Below, piece by piece: positions 7,936 to 13,549 of a stretch of DNA of 15,707 nucleotides; position 1 is the first letter of the stretch; each line of letters opens with the position of its first letter. Below the pieces are notes generated by a model that searched no databases, was not told where the DNA came from, and saw nothing but the letters and a program-made list of their open reading frames with translations. The position numbers and the translations under genes were made by a program. The stretch is from an uncultured Collinsella sp. (GTDB taxonomy: Bacteria; Actinomycetota; Coriobacteriia; Coriobacteriales; Coriobacteriaceae), in the NCBI GenBank assembly GCA_905204635.1, contig CAJLAN010000012.1:1-15707 (forward strand), in the 5' to 3' direction.

Positions 7936-8000
7936 AAACCGTCACAACATTCGACGCTTTTCCTCGATTTCGAGATTTTCGCCGAATGTTGTGACGGTTT
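7936..8000. repeat. 65-bp nested palindrome with perfect 18-bp arms
   Basis: AAACCGTCACAACATTCG (7936-7953) and its exact complement (7983-8000) flank a 29-base core that holds a second hairpin, CTCGA-TT-TCGAG at 7963-7974. It lies between the divergent membrane-protein and MFS genes, where a terminator would have no obvious transcript to stop. Twenty bases to its right is 33-bp palindrome copy 2. The arm length, core length and inner hairpin match the element at 9890-9953, although the sequences differ. Confidence 0.85.
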
Positions 8001-8020
8001 GGGCGACTGGCCGGCAGCGC

Positions 8021-8053
8021 AATGCGACAAAGGGACTGTCTCTTTGTCACATT
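8021..8053. repeat. Copy 2 of the dispersed 33-bp palindrome
   Basis: Left arm AATGCGACAAAGGGAC, centre T, right arm GTCTCTTTGTCACATT. The 16-bp arms pair with two mismatched positions. It lies 58 bp upstream of the MFS start codon and 20 bp from the 65-bp nested palindrome. Confidence 0.85.
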
Positions 8054-8067
8054 CTGTTAGAGTTGCA

Positions 8068-8080
8068 GGGATTGAATCCC
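8068..8080. promoter_or_regulatory. Short palindrome GGGATTGAATCCC in the MFS leader
   Basis: A perfect 6-bp inverted repeat around one G, 30 bp before the MFS start. It could be an operator half-site pair or a small leader hairpin. Nearby TTGCAG and TATTCA resemble promoter boxes, but their spacing is only 15 bp, so I do not call a promoter. Confidence 0.25.
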
Positions 8081-8110
8081 GCTTATTCATGCGACATTGG
8101 AGTGACAACC

Positions 8111-9352
8111 TTGACCGCCGCAACCACGCCTAAAAGTAAGTCAACCGCCGCCGCGCTCTCCCCTGCGCGCACCAAGCTCTGCCTGGCGCTGCTCGTGCTG
8201 TTGGGATTCTCGCTCGGCTGCTCCGAGTTCGTGGTCATCGGCATCGAAAGCGACCTGGCGACGGAACTCGGCGTATCGCTTGCCACCGCAGGCCAACTTA
8301 TTAGCGTGTTCGCACTGATCTACGCTATCGCGACGCCGGTGCTCGCGCTCAGCACGGGACGTTTTCGCCGCTACCAGCTGCTCGTGTGCTATAGCATCGT
8401 CTTTGTGCTCGGCAACCTGGTCATGGCGTTGGCGCCCAACTTCCAGGTGCTCTTTATCTCGCGCATTGTCCTGGGCTCCGTCTCGGGCGCACTGCTCGCC
8501 GTGGGCGTGACGTACATCCCTGAGCTTCTGTCCCCGCAGCAAACTTCGCTTGCCATCTCGGTGGTGTACGGCGCGTTTTCCGTGGCGATGGTCTTTGTCA
8601 CTTCGATCGGTAAGTTTGTGGCCGACACGCTCGATTGGCACGTGGCCATGTACGGCACGCTAACCTTTGCCGTTTTGATCTGTGGAGCGCTCGTGGCGTC
8701 TATGCCGCGCGCCGGACAAACCGACGAGCCCGCCACCTTTCGCGAGCAGGCGGGTCTGCTACGCGAGCCGAGCATCATCACCGGCATGCTCATCTTTTTG
8801 TTTGGCGTGGGCTCGGTCTATGTGTTCTACGGCTACGTGACGCCTTATCTTGAGCAGGTGCTGGGCATGGGCACGGTCGAAGCCAGTACCACGCTTATGG
8901 CCTACGGCGTGTTCTGCCTGATCTCGAACATCCTGGGCGGATGGATCGATGCGCGCTTTGGCATGAAGGCGCTGCTTGTGACGTTTGTGCTGCAGGCTGC
9001 GGCGTTACTCGGGCTGTTTGCTTTGGGCGGCACCATGCCGCTCGCGCTGGTCTTTGTCTTTAGCTTGGCGCTGCTCATGTACCTGTTCTCGGTGTCGTGC
9101 ATCACACACTTTATGGATGTGGCACGCAGCCGCCACCCCAAGTCGATGGTACTCGCAAGTTCGGTTGAGCCCATGGCGTTTAACGTCGGCATCTCGTTTG
9201 GCACCGCAGTGGGCGGCGCCGTGGTAAGCGGAGTTGGCATTGCCTACGTTGGCGCGGTCGGTGCCGTGTTCTCGCTTGTGGCCTGGGCGCTCACGCTGGT
9301 GACGATTAAGTTGGCTCGCTGGGAGCGCAAGCGGGCGAGGGCGCAGGCGTAG
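8111..9352 (+). CDS. MFS transporter, AraJ/DHA1-type efflux protein
   Basis: Inner-membrane proton-linked exporter of about 413 residues with roughly 12 hydrophobic segments. The first segment, LLGFSLGCSEFVVIGIESDL, matches the signature of AraJ/sugar-efflux/drug-efflux members (COG2814), and STGRFRRYQ between helices 2 and 3 is the loop-A motif. A basic stretch (RWERKRARAQA) ends the protein. I prefer the TTG start at 8111 because GGAG lies 8 bases upstream; a GTG at 8102 is possible but has no spaced ribosome site. The frame stays open far upstream across both palindromes, which is not coding. A phosphatase gene follows 45 bp later. The substrate (sugar, drug or metabolite) is not evident. 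Confidence 0.9.
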   Translation: MTAATTPKSKSTAAALSPARTKLCLALLVLLGFSLGCSEFVVIGIESDLATELGVSLATAGQLISVFALIYAIATPVLALSTGRFRRYQLLVCYSIVFVLGNLVMALAPNFQVLFISRIVLGSVSGALLAVGVTYIPELLSPQQTSLAISVVYGAFSVAMVFVTSIGKFVADTLDWHVAMYGTLTFAVLICGALVASMPRAGQTDEPATFREQAGLLREPSIITGMLIFLFGVGSVYVFYGYVTPYLEQVLGMGTVEASTTLMAYGVFCLISNILGGWIDARFGMKALLVTFVLQAAALLGLFALGGTMPLALVFVFSLALLMYLFSVSCITHFMDVARSRHPKSMVLASSVEPMAFNVGISFGTAVGGAVVSGVGIAYVGAVGAVFSLVAWALTLVTIKLARWERKRARAQA

Positions 9353-9397
9353 ATGCGATACTCGAGCTCGATGATGGCGATCGAAAGGAAACCGCAT

Positions 9398-9844
9398 ATG
9401 CAACGTGTACTGTTTATCTGCCATGGGAATATCTGCCGCTCGACGATGGCTGAGTCGGTGTTTGCCGAGCTCGTGCGCCGCGCTGGGCGCGAGGGCGAGT
9501 TTGTCATTGATTCCGCGGCGACCTCGACCGAGGAGATTGGCAACCCGCCGCACCATGGCACGCTCGCCAAGCTGCGCGAGGTCGGGATTCCCGTCGTCGC
9601 ACATCGCGCGCGCCAGGTGCGACGCGCGGAGTATGGCGACTGGGACCACATTGTCTATATGGACGACGAAAACGCCCGCGGCCTGTACCGCATCTTTGGC
9701 GACGACCCCGACGGCAAGATCTCGCGCCTGCTCGATTGGACCGATCGCCCCGGCGACGTGGCCGATCCCTGGTACACCGGCAACTTCGATGCCACCTACC
9801 GCGATGTGCTCGCCGGCTGCACGGCCATGCTCGAGCAGTTATAG
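9398..9844 (+). CDS. Low-molecular-weight protein tyrosine phosphatase
   Basis: Cytosolic phosphatase of 148 residues, the normal length of the family. The P-loop C(X)5R is at the N-terminus, VLFICHGNICRSTMAE (nucleophile C8, R14, S15), and the general acid lies in the late DPWY motif (D123, Y126). C13 in the P-loop is a second cysteine that could form a protective disulfide. Start ATG 9398 is supported by AAAGGA 8 bases upstream. In bacteria such enzymes often reverse BY-kinase phosphorylation in polysaccharide export, but no kinase or capsule gene is nearby. It is probably cotranscribed with the preceding MFS gene. The gene converges with the AAA+ ATPase gene. Confidence 0.94.
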   Translation: MQRVLFICHGNICRSTMAESVFAELVRRAGREGEFVIDSAATSTEEIGNPPHHGTLAKLREVGIPVVAHRARQVRRAEYGDWDHIVYMDDENARGLYRIFGDDPDGKISRLLDWTDRPGDVADPWYTGNFDATYRDVLAGCTAMLEQL

Positions 9845-9889
9845 GCAAGCGAGCACGCGGACGCACGTGCCACGCCATCGGCATAAAAC

Positions 9890-9953
9890 GAGCGTGGATT
9901 TTCTCCCACTTTGAGCGCTCGAGTGCGCTCTAAACGGGAGAAAATCCACGCTC
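9890..9953. repeat. 64-bp nested palindrome with perfect 18-bp arms
   Basis: GAGCGTGGATTTTCTCCC (9890-9907) and its exact complement (9936-9953) enclose a 28-base core with the inner hairpin GAGCGC-TCGAGT-GCGCTC (9913-9930). It lies between the convergent ends of the phosphatase and the ATPase, so it could serve as a two-way terminator, but neither strand has a T-run after the stem. Only three bases separate it from 33-bp palindrome copy 3. Its design matches the element at 7936-8000. Confidence 0.85.
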
Positions 9954-9956
9954 ATG

Positions 9957-9989
9957 AATGTGACAAAGGGACTGCCCCTTTGCCACATC
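9957..9989. repeat. Copy 3 of the dispersed 33-bp palindrome
   Basis: Left arm AATGTGACAAAGGGAC, centre T, right arm GCCCCTTTGCCACATC. The right arm differs from perfect pairing at three positions, all T to C, and the left arm is identical to copy 4. It lies 11 bp past the ATPase stop codon on the minus-strand side. Confidence 0.8.
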
Positions 9990-10000
9990 CGGGACTGGCC

Positions 10001-11362
10001 CTAGACCGGCTTGACCTCCAGCTTTATCCCCTCGGCGCAGGAGTCGCCCAAAACATCCGAAAGGGCCCAGGTCGCATATAGCGGCAAATAGAGAACCGCT
10101 CCGTTGCGCTCAACGTTGCCTCTCGAGAAAACAATCCCGAGCCTTACGCCATATTCAGCCGTATCAAGCACATGACCGAGCGCAGCGTGCGCGTGGTAAT
10201 AGGAGCCCGATTTAACCTCGATCGGAACAGCCGTCCCATCCGGTCCATCGACCACAAAGTCCACTTCGCCGCGCTTTTTTGTCTGATAGTAGTAAAGCTG
10301 GCGATTTTGGGCAGCTAGCTGCTGGGCCACCACGTTTTCGTAAATGCCGCCCAGATTGGGCTCTTTGCTATCAAGATACGCCGCTTGGGCGACTCCAACG
10401 GGGTAGCGCGCCATCAACATGCCCGTATCCGATTGATATAGCTTGAACTGCGATGGCCGTGCCGTCTTGAGCAGGGGCGATTTTGGCTCGGTTACGATAT
10501 CGGCTTTGAGAGCAACGCCGGCATCGACAAGCCATACAAAATCTCGCTGATACTTCTCGTAGTGAGCCTTGGGGTCAATGGAATTGAGCACGAAGCGCTT
10601 GTTTTCGCCCTCGAGCATAATAGGGAGCTGATCGTAGATGCTCTGCACCTGCAGGGCTCGCCCGCTTGCATACTTGGAGATATCCCGCCGGTACTGTTCG
10701 TTGAGCTCTGACTGCAGCTGACGAACAGAGGCAAGGTCGCCCTGCGTGTCAAGGAAACGCTGCACGACCTCCGGCATTCCGCCGACAACGGTATAGGTCC
10801 TGAAGTTTGCCATCATCGCGTCATGAATGTAATCAGGAATGGGCCTCTCGCTGATACACGCGTCACGTATCGTTTGGCGAGCCCCCTCGCTCACCCCGGT
10901 TGCCCAGCAAAACTCCTCAAAATCGAGCGGGAACATCCTAAGCTCGTGGACATACCCCACGGGATAGGACCTGACGCCCTTGAACTGGGTCCCGAGCATT
11001 GACCCCGAAAACGCCCAGCGGCACCTCCCGTCCTCTACAAGGAACTTTGCCATCGTCATGATGTCGGGGGCCTCTTGGACCTCATCGATAAACACGAGCG
11101 TTTTGCCTGGTGCAATCGACTTTCCCGAAAGAAGCGTCACCCTGCTGATGAAATCATCGGCATTCCGCGCCTCGAGAAGAGCATCTTTTGCCTGGCGATT
11201 TTCCATGAGATTGAGCTCGATGTAGGTTGCATGGCTGGCTTTGCCAAATGCGCGAATCGAATAGCTTTTGCCGATCTGGCGAGAACCCGTGATGAATAAG
11301 GCCTTTTGCTCGGCAGACTTCAGCCAACGCTCCAGCTCTGCCGCTATTTTCCTGCGCAGCAT
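10001..11362 (-). CDS. AAA+ ATPase with C-terminal DUF4143 (COG1373 family)
   Basis: The protein has 453 residues in two parts. The N-terminal AAA_14-type ATPase has Walker A TGSRQIGKS (25-33), Walker B LVFIDEVQEAP (89-99) and the sensor-like AFSGS (117-121). The C-terminal DUF4143 part ends with a PD-(D/E)xK-like nuclease motif: E366 and D368 in RGEVDFVV, then IEVKSG (E382, K384). The family is widespread and often multicopy in gut bacteria; its role is unsettled, with defence or mobile-element links suggested. I chose ATG 11362 because GAGGGGAG lies just upstream; ATG 11383 and TTG 11386 are in frame but poorly supported. By eye its codon use is less GC-biased than its neighbours, which suggests transfer. 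Its leader carries a three-unit 33-bp tandem repeat, and palindromes flank both sides. Confidence 0.92.
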   Translation of the reverse strand: MLRRKIAAELERWLKSAEQKALFITGSRQIGKSYSIRAFGKASHATYIELNLMENRQAKDALLEARNADDFISRVTLLSGKSIAPGKTLVFIDEVQEAPDIMTMAKFLVEDGRCRWAFSGSMLGTQFKGVRSYPVGYVHELRMFPLDFEEFCWATGVSEGARQTIRDACISERPIPDYIHDAMMANFRTYTVVGGMPEVVQRFLDTQGDLASVRQLQSELNEQYRRDISKYASGRALQVQSIYDQLPIMLEGENKRFVLNSIDPKAHYEKYQRDFVWLVDAGVALKADIVTEPKSPLLKTARPSQFKLYQSDTGMLMARYPVGVAQAAYLDSKEPNLGGIYENVVAQQLAAQNRQLYYYQTKKRGEVDFVVDGPDGTAVPIEVKSGSYYHAHAALGHVLDTAEYGVRLGIVFSRGNVERNGAVLYLPLYATWALSDVLGDSCAEGIKLEVKPV

Positions 11363-11386
11363 AGGCTCTCCCCTCAGTGTCATCAA

Positions 11387-11485
11387 ATGAAATGCAAAGT
11401 TTTATGCGCTTAATTATCGATGAAATGTAGGATTTTTAGAACCTAAAATCGGATGAAATGCAGAGATTTAGGATTATAAGCAAAA
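11387..11485 (-). repeat. Three tandem 33-bp units upstream of the AAA+ ATPase
   Basis: ATGAAATG recurs exactly at 11387, 11420 and 11453, a constant 33-bp step or about three helical turns. After ATGAAATG the units share [C/T]A[A/G][A/G] and a T-rich then A-rich stretch, and then diverge. On the minus strand each unit ends in RCATTTCAT, and the last one lies 24 bp before the chosen ATG. The AT-rich array forms the leader of the ATPase gene, so it may be a set of phased binding sites. It could also be a decayed tandem duplication. Confidence 0.7.
11473..11478 (-). promoter_or_regulatory. Candidate -10 box TATAAT for the AAA+ ATPase gene
   Basis: The minus strand reads TGCTTATAATCC, a perfect TATAAT with TG two bases upstream, close to an extended -10. 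No -35 is found at 17 bp. It lies just past the terminator of the preceding small gene and inside the third 33-bp repeat unit, about 110 bp before the ATPase start, which would give a leader holding the other two units. Confidence 0.35.
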
Positions 11486-11500
11486 AGAAGGGGCAGCCCC
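11482..11500 (-). terminator. Probable intrinsic terminator after the TIGR04076-type gene
   Basis: On the minus strand GGGGCTGCCCC forms a short GC hairpin followed at once by TTCTTTTT, the classic Rho-independent layout. The stem is short (4-5 bp), but 33-bp palindrome copy 4 lies only 4 bases before it and could add to the effect. It closes the kinase/small-protein transcription unit. Confidence 0.6.
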
Positions 11501-11504
11501 GGCG

Positions 11505-11537
11505 AATGTGACAAAGGGACTGTCCCTTTGTCACATT
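11505..11537. repeat. Copy 4 of the dispersed 33-bp palindrome (perfect)
   Basis: AATGTGACAAAGGGAC, centre T, then the exact complement: 16 perfect base pairs around one base. It begins 8 bases after the TAG of the small Cys/His-rich gene, upstream of the terminator at 11482-11500. It is the cleanest copy and close to the consensus of the four. Confidence 0.88.
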
Positions 11538-11545
11538 GCGCTCGA

Positions 11546-11875
11546 CTACTCGTCGACGATCTCGGCAAGCCAGACGTTCAGCGTATCGACCTCGGGGCAG
11601 CAGAACTTTGCCGTACCGGGCTCGTTGCCAGGCACGGTTCCGCCATAGCGCAGGATATCGATATAGGGAAAGCCCACATGGCAGGCCATGGCACACATCT
11701 TGCCGCGGTCTCGGTCGAAGTCAAAAACGTCGCCCGGCTTGTGACCATGGTGGCAGCGGCACGCACCCAGCTGGTCCACGCAGCTCACGCGGATGCGCGG
11801 ACGCTTGCCCCGCGGCGCGCCGAGCGGCTTGTTCTCGCCCGCAGGCTTGGCGCCGCCCTCGCCAGCATTACTCAT
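11546..11875 (-). CDS. TIGR04076-type small Cys/His-rich protein
   Basis: Small cytosolic protein of 109 residues, similar in pattern to the TIGR04076 family of unknown function. After a disordered N-terminus of about 25 residues the domain reads RIRVSCVDQLGACRCHHGHKPGDVFDF, in shortened form (C32, C39, C41, H42, H43, H45), then GKMCAMACHVGFPYIDILRYGG (C61, C65) and FCCPEVDTLNVWL (C92, C93). The conserved Cys/His spacing suggests metal or cofactor binding, but that is inference. The ATG at 11875 overlaps the kinase stop in ATGAGTAA, implying translational coupling; a TTG two codons earlier is an alternative. The shared unit with a vitamin B6 kinase hints at a cofactor-related role. Confidence 0.82.
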   Translation of the reverse strand: MSNAGEGGAKPAGENKPLGAPRGKRPRIRVSCVDQLGACRCHHGHKPGDVFDFDRDRGKMCAMACHVGFPYIDILRYGGTVPGNEPGTAKFCCPEVDTLNVWLAEIVDE

Positions 11876-12692
11876 GGTCAATCACATCCAGGCAGGCCTC
11901 GATGGGAAGGCCAGCCGACTTGTCCTCTTGGTCGGCATTGCGCTCGATAAGCTCAGCCACCACGCGCATGGCATCGGACGTCGCGCGCTGCAGGCTCCAA
12001 CCGGCCATAACGCGGCCGACGAGCACCGCCGAGAACGTGTCGCCCGTGCCCGGGAAATAGACCGGAATGAGCTCAAAGGGAATCGTGAAGTACTCCCCCG
12101 CCACATGGTCGTAACCGATAACCGCGTTCGTGCCATTGACCACGGCGCTCGTAATGACCACCGACTTGGCACCCAGCTCGCGCACGGCGTCCACAAGGGC
12201 GCGGGCCTCGTCGGGCGTGAGTTGCTCGGCGATAGGCGTATCGGTGAGCAGGCATGCCTCGGTATAGTTGGGCACCGCGTAGTCTGCGCACTCCAGCAGA
12301 TGCCGCATAAGGCCAATCGTGGACTCGGGCACGCCCGCATAGAGCTTGCCGTTGTCGCCCATGATGGGATCGACGAACACCTTGGTGCCCTTTTGCGCGC
12401 GGCGGTGGCAAAAGTCCGAGATGATACGCGTCTCTTCCTCGGTCACGATAAAGCCGGTCGAGATGGCGTCGAACTCAAAGCCGAGCTCATCCCAGATAGC
12501 GAGGCTTTGACGCACGTACTCGGTGGTGTCGTGGATGTAGAACTTGGGGTAGTTGAGCGTATCGGAAACGAGCGCCGTCGGCAGGTTATGGATACGGTAG
12601 CCCATGTGCGACAGCACCGGCAGCATGGCGGAAAGCGCGACCTTGCCGTAGCCGCACATATCGTTGATCAGCAGCAGCTGAGTGTTCTTCAT
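11868..12692 (-). CDS. Pyridoxal/pyridoxamine kinase (PdxY/PdxK type)
   Basis: Cytosolic ribokinase-family enzyme of 274 residues that phosphorylates B6 vitamers in PLP salvage. Visible motifs are the N-terminal LLINDMCGYGKVALSAMLPV, where PdxY proteins have a substrate-binding serine loop, TLNYPKFYIHDTTEYV, VDPIMGDNGKLY (108-119), VPNYTEA (140-146) and the anion-hole/catalytic GTGDTFSAVL (215-224, base D218). Start ATG 12692 has AGGGGGG 6 bases upstream. The stop overlaps the start of the small downstream gene by 8 bp. No PLP synthase genes are nearby, which fits a salvage role. PdxY versus PdxK cannot be settled here. Confidence 0.92.
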   Translation of the reverse strand: MKNTQLLLINDMCGYGKVALSAMLPVLSHMGYRIHNLPTALVSDTLNYPKFYIHDTTEYVRQSLAIWDELGFEFDAISTGFIVTEEETRIISDFCHRRAQKGTKVFVDPIMGDNGKLYAGVPESTIGLMRHLLECADYAVPNYTEACLLTDTPIAEQLTPDEARALVDAVRELGAKSVVITSAVVNGTNAVIGYDHVAGEYFTIPFELIPVYFPGTGDTFSAVLVGRVMAGWSLQRATSDAMRVVAELIERNADQEDKSAGLPIEACLDVIDHE

Positions 12693-12818
12693 GAGAGTCC
12701 CCCCTTAGTTCGGGCGCGGCACAGCAGCGCCACAGTGCGACTAAGTGTAGCGCAGGGGACGTTGTGAGCGGAGTCGAGCAGCGCGAAGGGTAAATTGTTG
12801 CGGAAAGGTTACGGAAAA

Positions 12819-12849
12819 TGATCCCTTTTCCTCCGTCCCCAAGGGATCA
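12819..12849. repeat. Inverted repeat TGATCCCTT-N13-AAGGGATCA
   Basis: Exact 9-bp arms around a 13-base C/T-rich loop. It lies in the middle of the kinase-MarR intergenic region, away from both starts. It could be a hairpin of the kinase leader or another dispersed repeat. Confidence 0.55.
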
Positions 12850-12915
12850 CATGCACCAAAGCGGACCGTGGCGGAATCACAGATTGCCGCTTAGGAACGC
12901 TTGCAGCGTCGAGCC

Positions 12916-12943
12916 GTTACGCGGTTTGGTAAAACCGCGTAAC
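12916..12943. repeat. Perfect 12-bp hairpin with GGTA loop before the MarR promoter
   Basis: GTTACGCGGTTT and AAACCGCGTAAC pair exactly around the loop GGTA. It ends 15 bp before the -35 box of the MarR promoter. The apex GTTTGGTAAAAC differs from the prfA hairpin apex by one covarying pair (C-G to T-A), so the two look related. It may be an insulator or terminator for incoming transcription; no T-run follows. Confidence 0.7.
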
Positions 12944-12958
12944 CACTAGTTTGGTACC

Positions 12959-12987
12959 TTGACATTCATTTCTCATGCTCCTAGATT
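12959..12987 (+). promoter_or_regulatory. Sigma-70-type promoter of the MarR-ABC operon
   Basis: TTGACA (12959-12964), a spacer of exactly 17 bp, then TAGATT (12982-12987). The -35 box is perfect and the -10 box matches TATAAT in 4 of 6 positions. The expected transcription start is near 12994, giving a leader of about 50 bases before the MarR ATG. Confidence 0.8.
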
Positions 12988-13022
12988 GGTTAGGCACAAA
13001 ACAATTCCACTACCTAACTAAA
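12985..13022. promoter_or_regulatory. Putative MarR operator overlapping the transcription start
   Basis: ATTGGTTAGG (12985-12994) and CCTAACTAAA (13013-13022) form an inverted repeat with a perfect GTTAGG/CCTAAC core. The first half-site overlaps the -10 box and the expected start; the second lies in the early leader. Binding of the MarR protein encoded directly downstream would block its own promoter, the usual autorepression layout. The 18-bp gap between cores is longer than in a compact MarR site, so two separate dimer sites are also possible. Confidence 0.5.
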
Positions 13023-13042
13023 GAAAGGAGCAACACTAATTC

Positions 13043-13549
13043 ATGTGCGATGAACTTCTTAACCTTTGTTCGCACGAGCCCGGCGGCGACCCGTCACAGT
13101 CGGCGGATGTACCCGAAGCGGTTAGCTCGGAAGACAAGCTTGCCAAGCGCATCCTGAGCGGCCTGGGTTTTTGCGGCCATTACATGCATTTTCATGGCGG
13201 AGGCGTGTCCGGCAAGGCGCCCATCATTTGCCTGCTGGCCAAGCAGCCCGGCGGCGAGATGTCGCAGCAGGAACTCGGCATGCACTTTGACCTCAAGCCG
13301 GGGTCGCTTTCCGAGATCCTGTCCAAGCTCGAGGTCAACGGCCTCATTGAGCGCAGCCGTAACCCCAAAGATCGACGGCAACTCACCATTCGCCTGACCG
13401 AAACCGGCCGAGAAAACGCCCGCATCGACCAGGCGGCCCGCATCCGCTTTAGAGAGCGGGCCTTTAGTGCCCTCACCCACGACGAGCGCGAAGACCTCGC
13501 CGAAATGCTCGATAAAATCCGTGTAACCTGGGAGGAACTGGATGATTAA
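13043..13549 (+). CDS. MarR family transcriptional regulator
   Basis: DNA-binding regulator of 168 residues with a winged helix at about 58-122: GKAPIICLLAKQPGGEMSQQ, the recognition helix LKPGSLSEILSKLEVNGLIE, and the wing RNPKDRRQLTIRLTETG. The N-terminal helix carries CGHYMHFHGGG (44-54), rich in His with one Cys, and cysteines occur at 2, 9, 44 and 63, so ligand or metal sensing is possible but unproven. The start ATG 13043 has AAAGGAG about 12 bases upstream, a long spacing. Its stop overlaps the start of the first exporter gene by 8 bp. It most likely represses this operon until the exported compound binds. Confidence 0.93.
   Translation: MCDELLNLCSHEPGGDPSQSADVPEAVSSEDKLAKRILSGLGFCGHYMHFHGGGVSGKAPIICLLAKQPGGEMSQQELGMHFDLKPGSLSEILSKLEVNGLIERSRNPKDRRQLTIRLTETGRENARIDQAARIRFRERAFSALTHDEREDLAEMLDKIRVTWEELDD

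Larger units (their letters stand above)
12693..12958. other. Intergenic region between the kinase and MarR genes
   Basis: About 350 bp without a gene separate the divergent kinase and MarR genes; this entry covers the part before the MarR promoter. It holds the two inverted repeats listed next. No tRNA, riboswitch or protein-coding frame with a ribosome site was seen, and no convincing minus-strand promoter for the kinase. Confidence 0.6.

Noticed and set aside
8061..8086. Promoter TTGCAG/TATTCA for the MFS gene
   Set aside because: The spacing is only 15 bp and both boxes are weak; not called as a promoter.
7181..8110. Large N-terminal extension of the MFS gene
   Set aside because: The frame is open by chance through the antisense of the unknown membrane-protein gene and through two palindromes; the transporter starts near 8111.
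11387..11485. CRISPR array
   Set aside because: The three 33-bp units are contiguous, diverged and lack spacers; no cas genes are near.
12916..12943. T-box or other riboswitch before the MarR gene
   Set aside because: Only a simple hairpin upstream of the promoter, so it is not in the MarR leader; no conserved riboswitch core was recognised.
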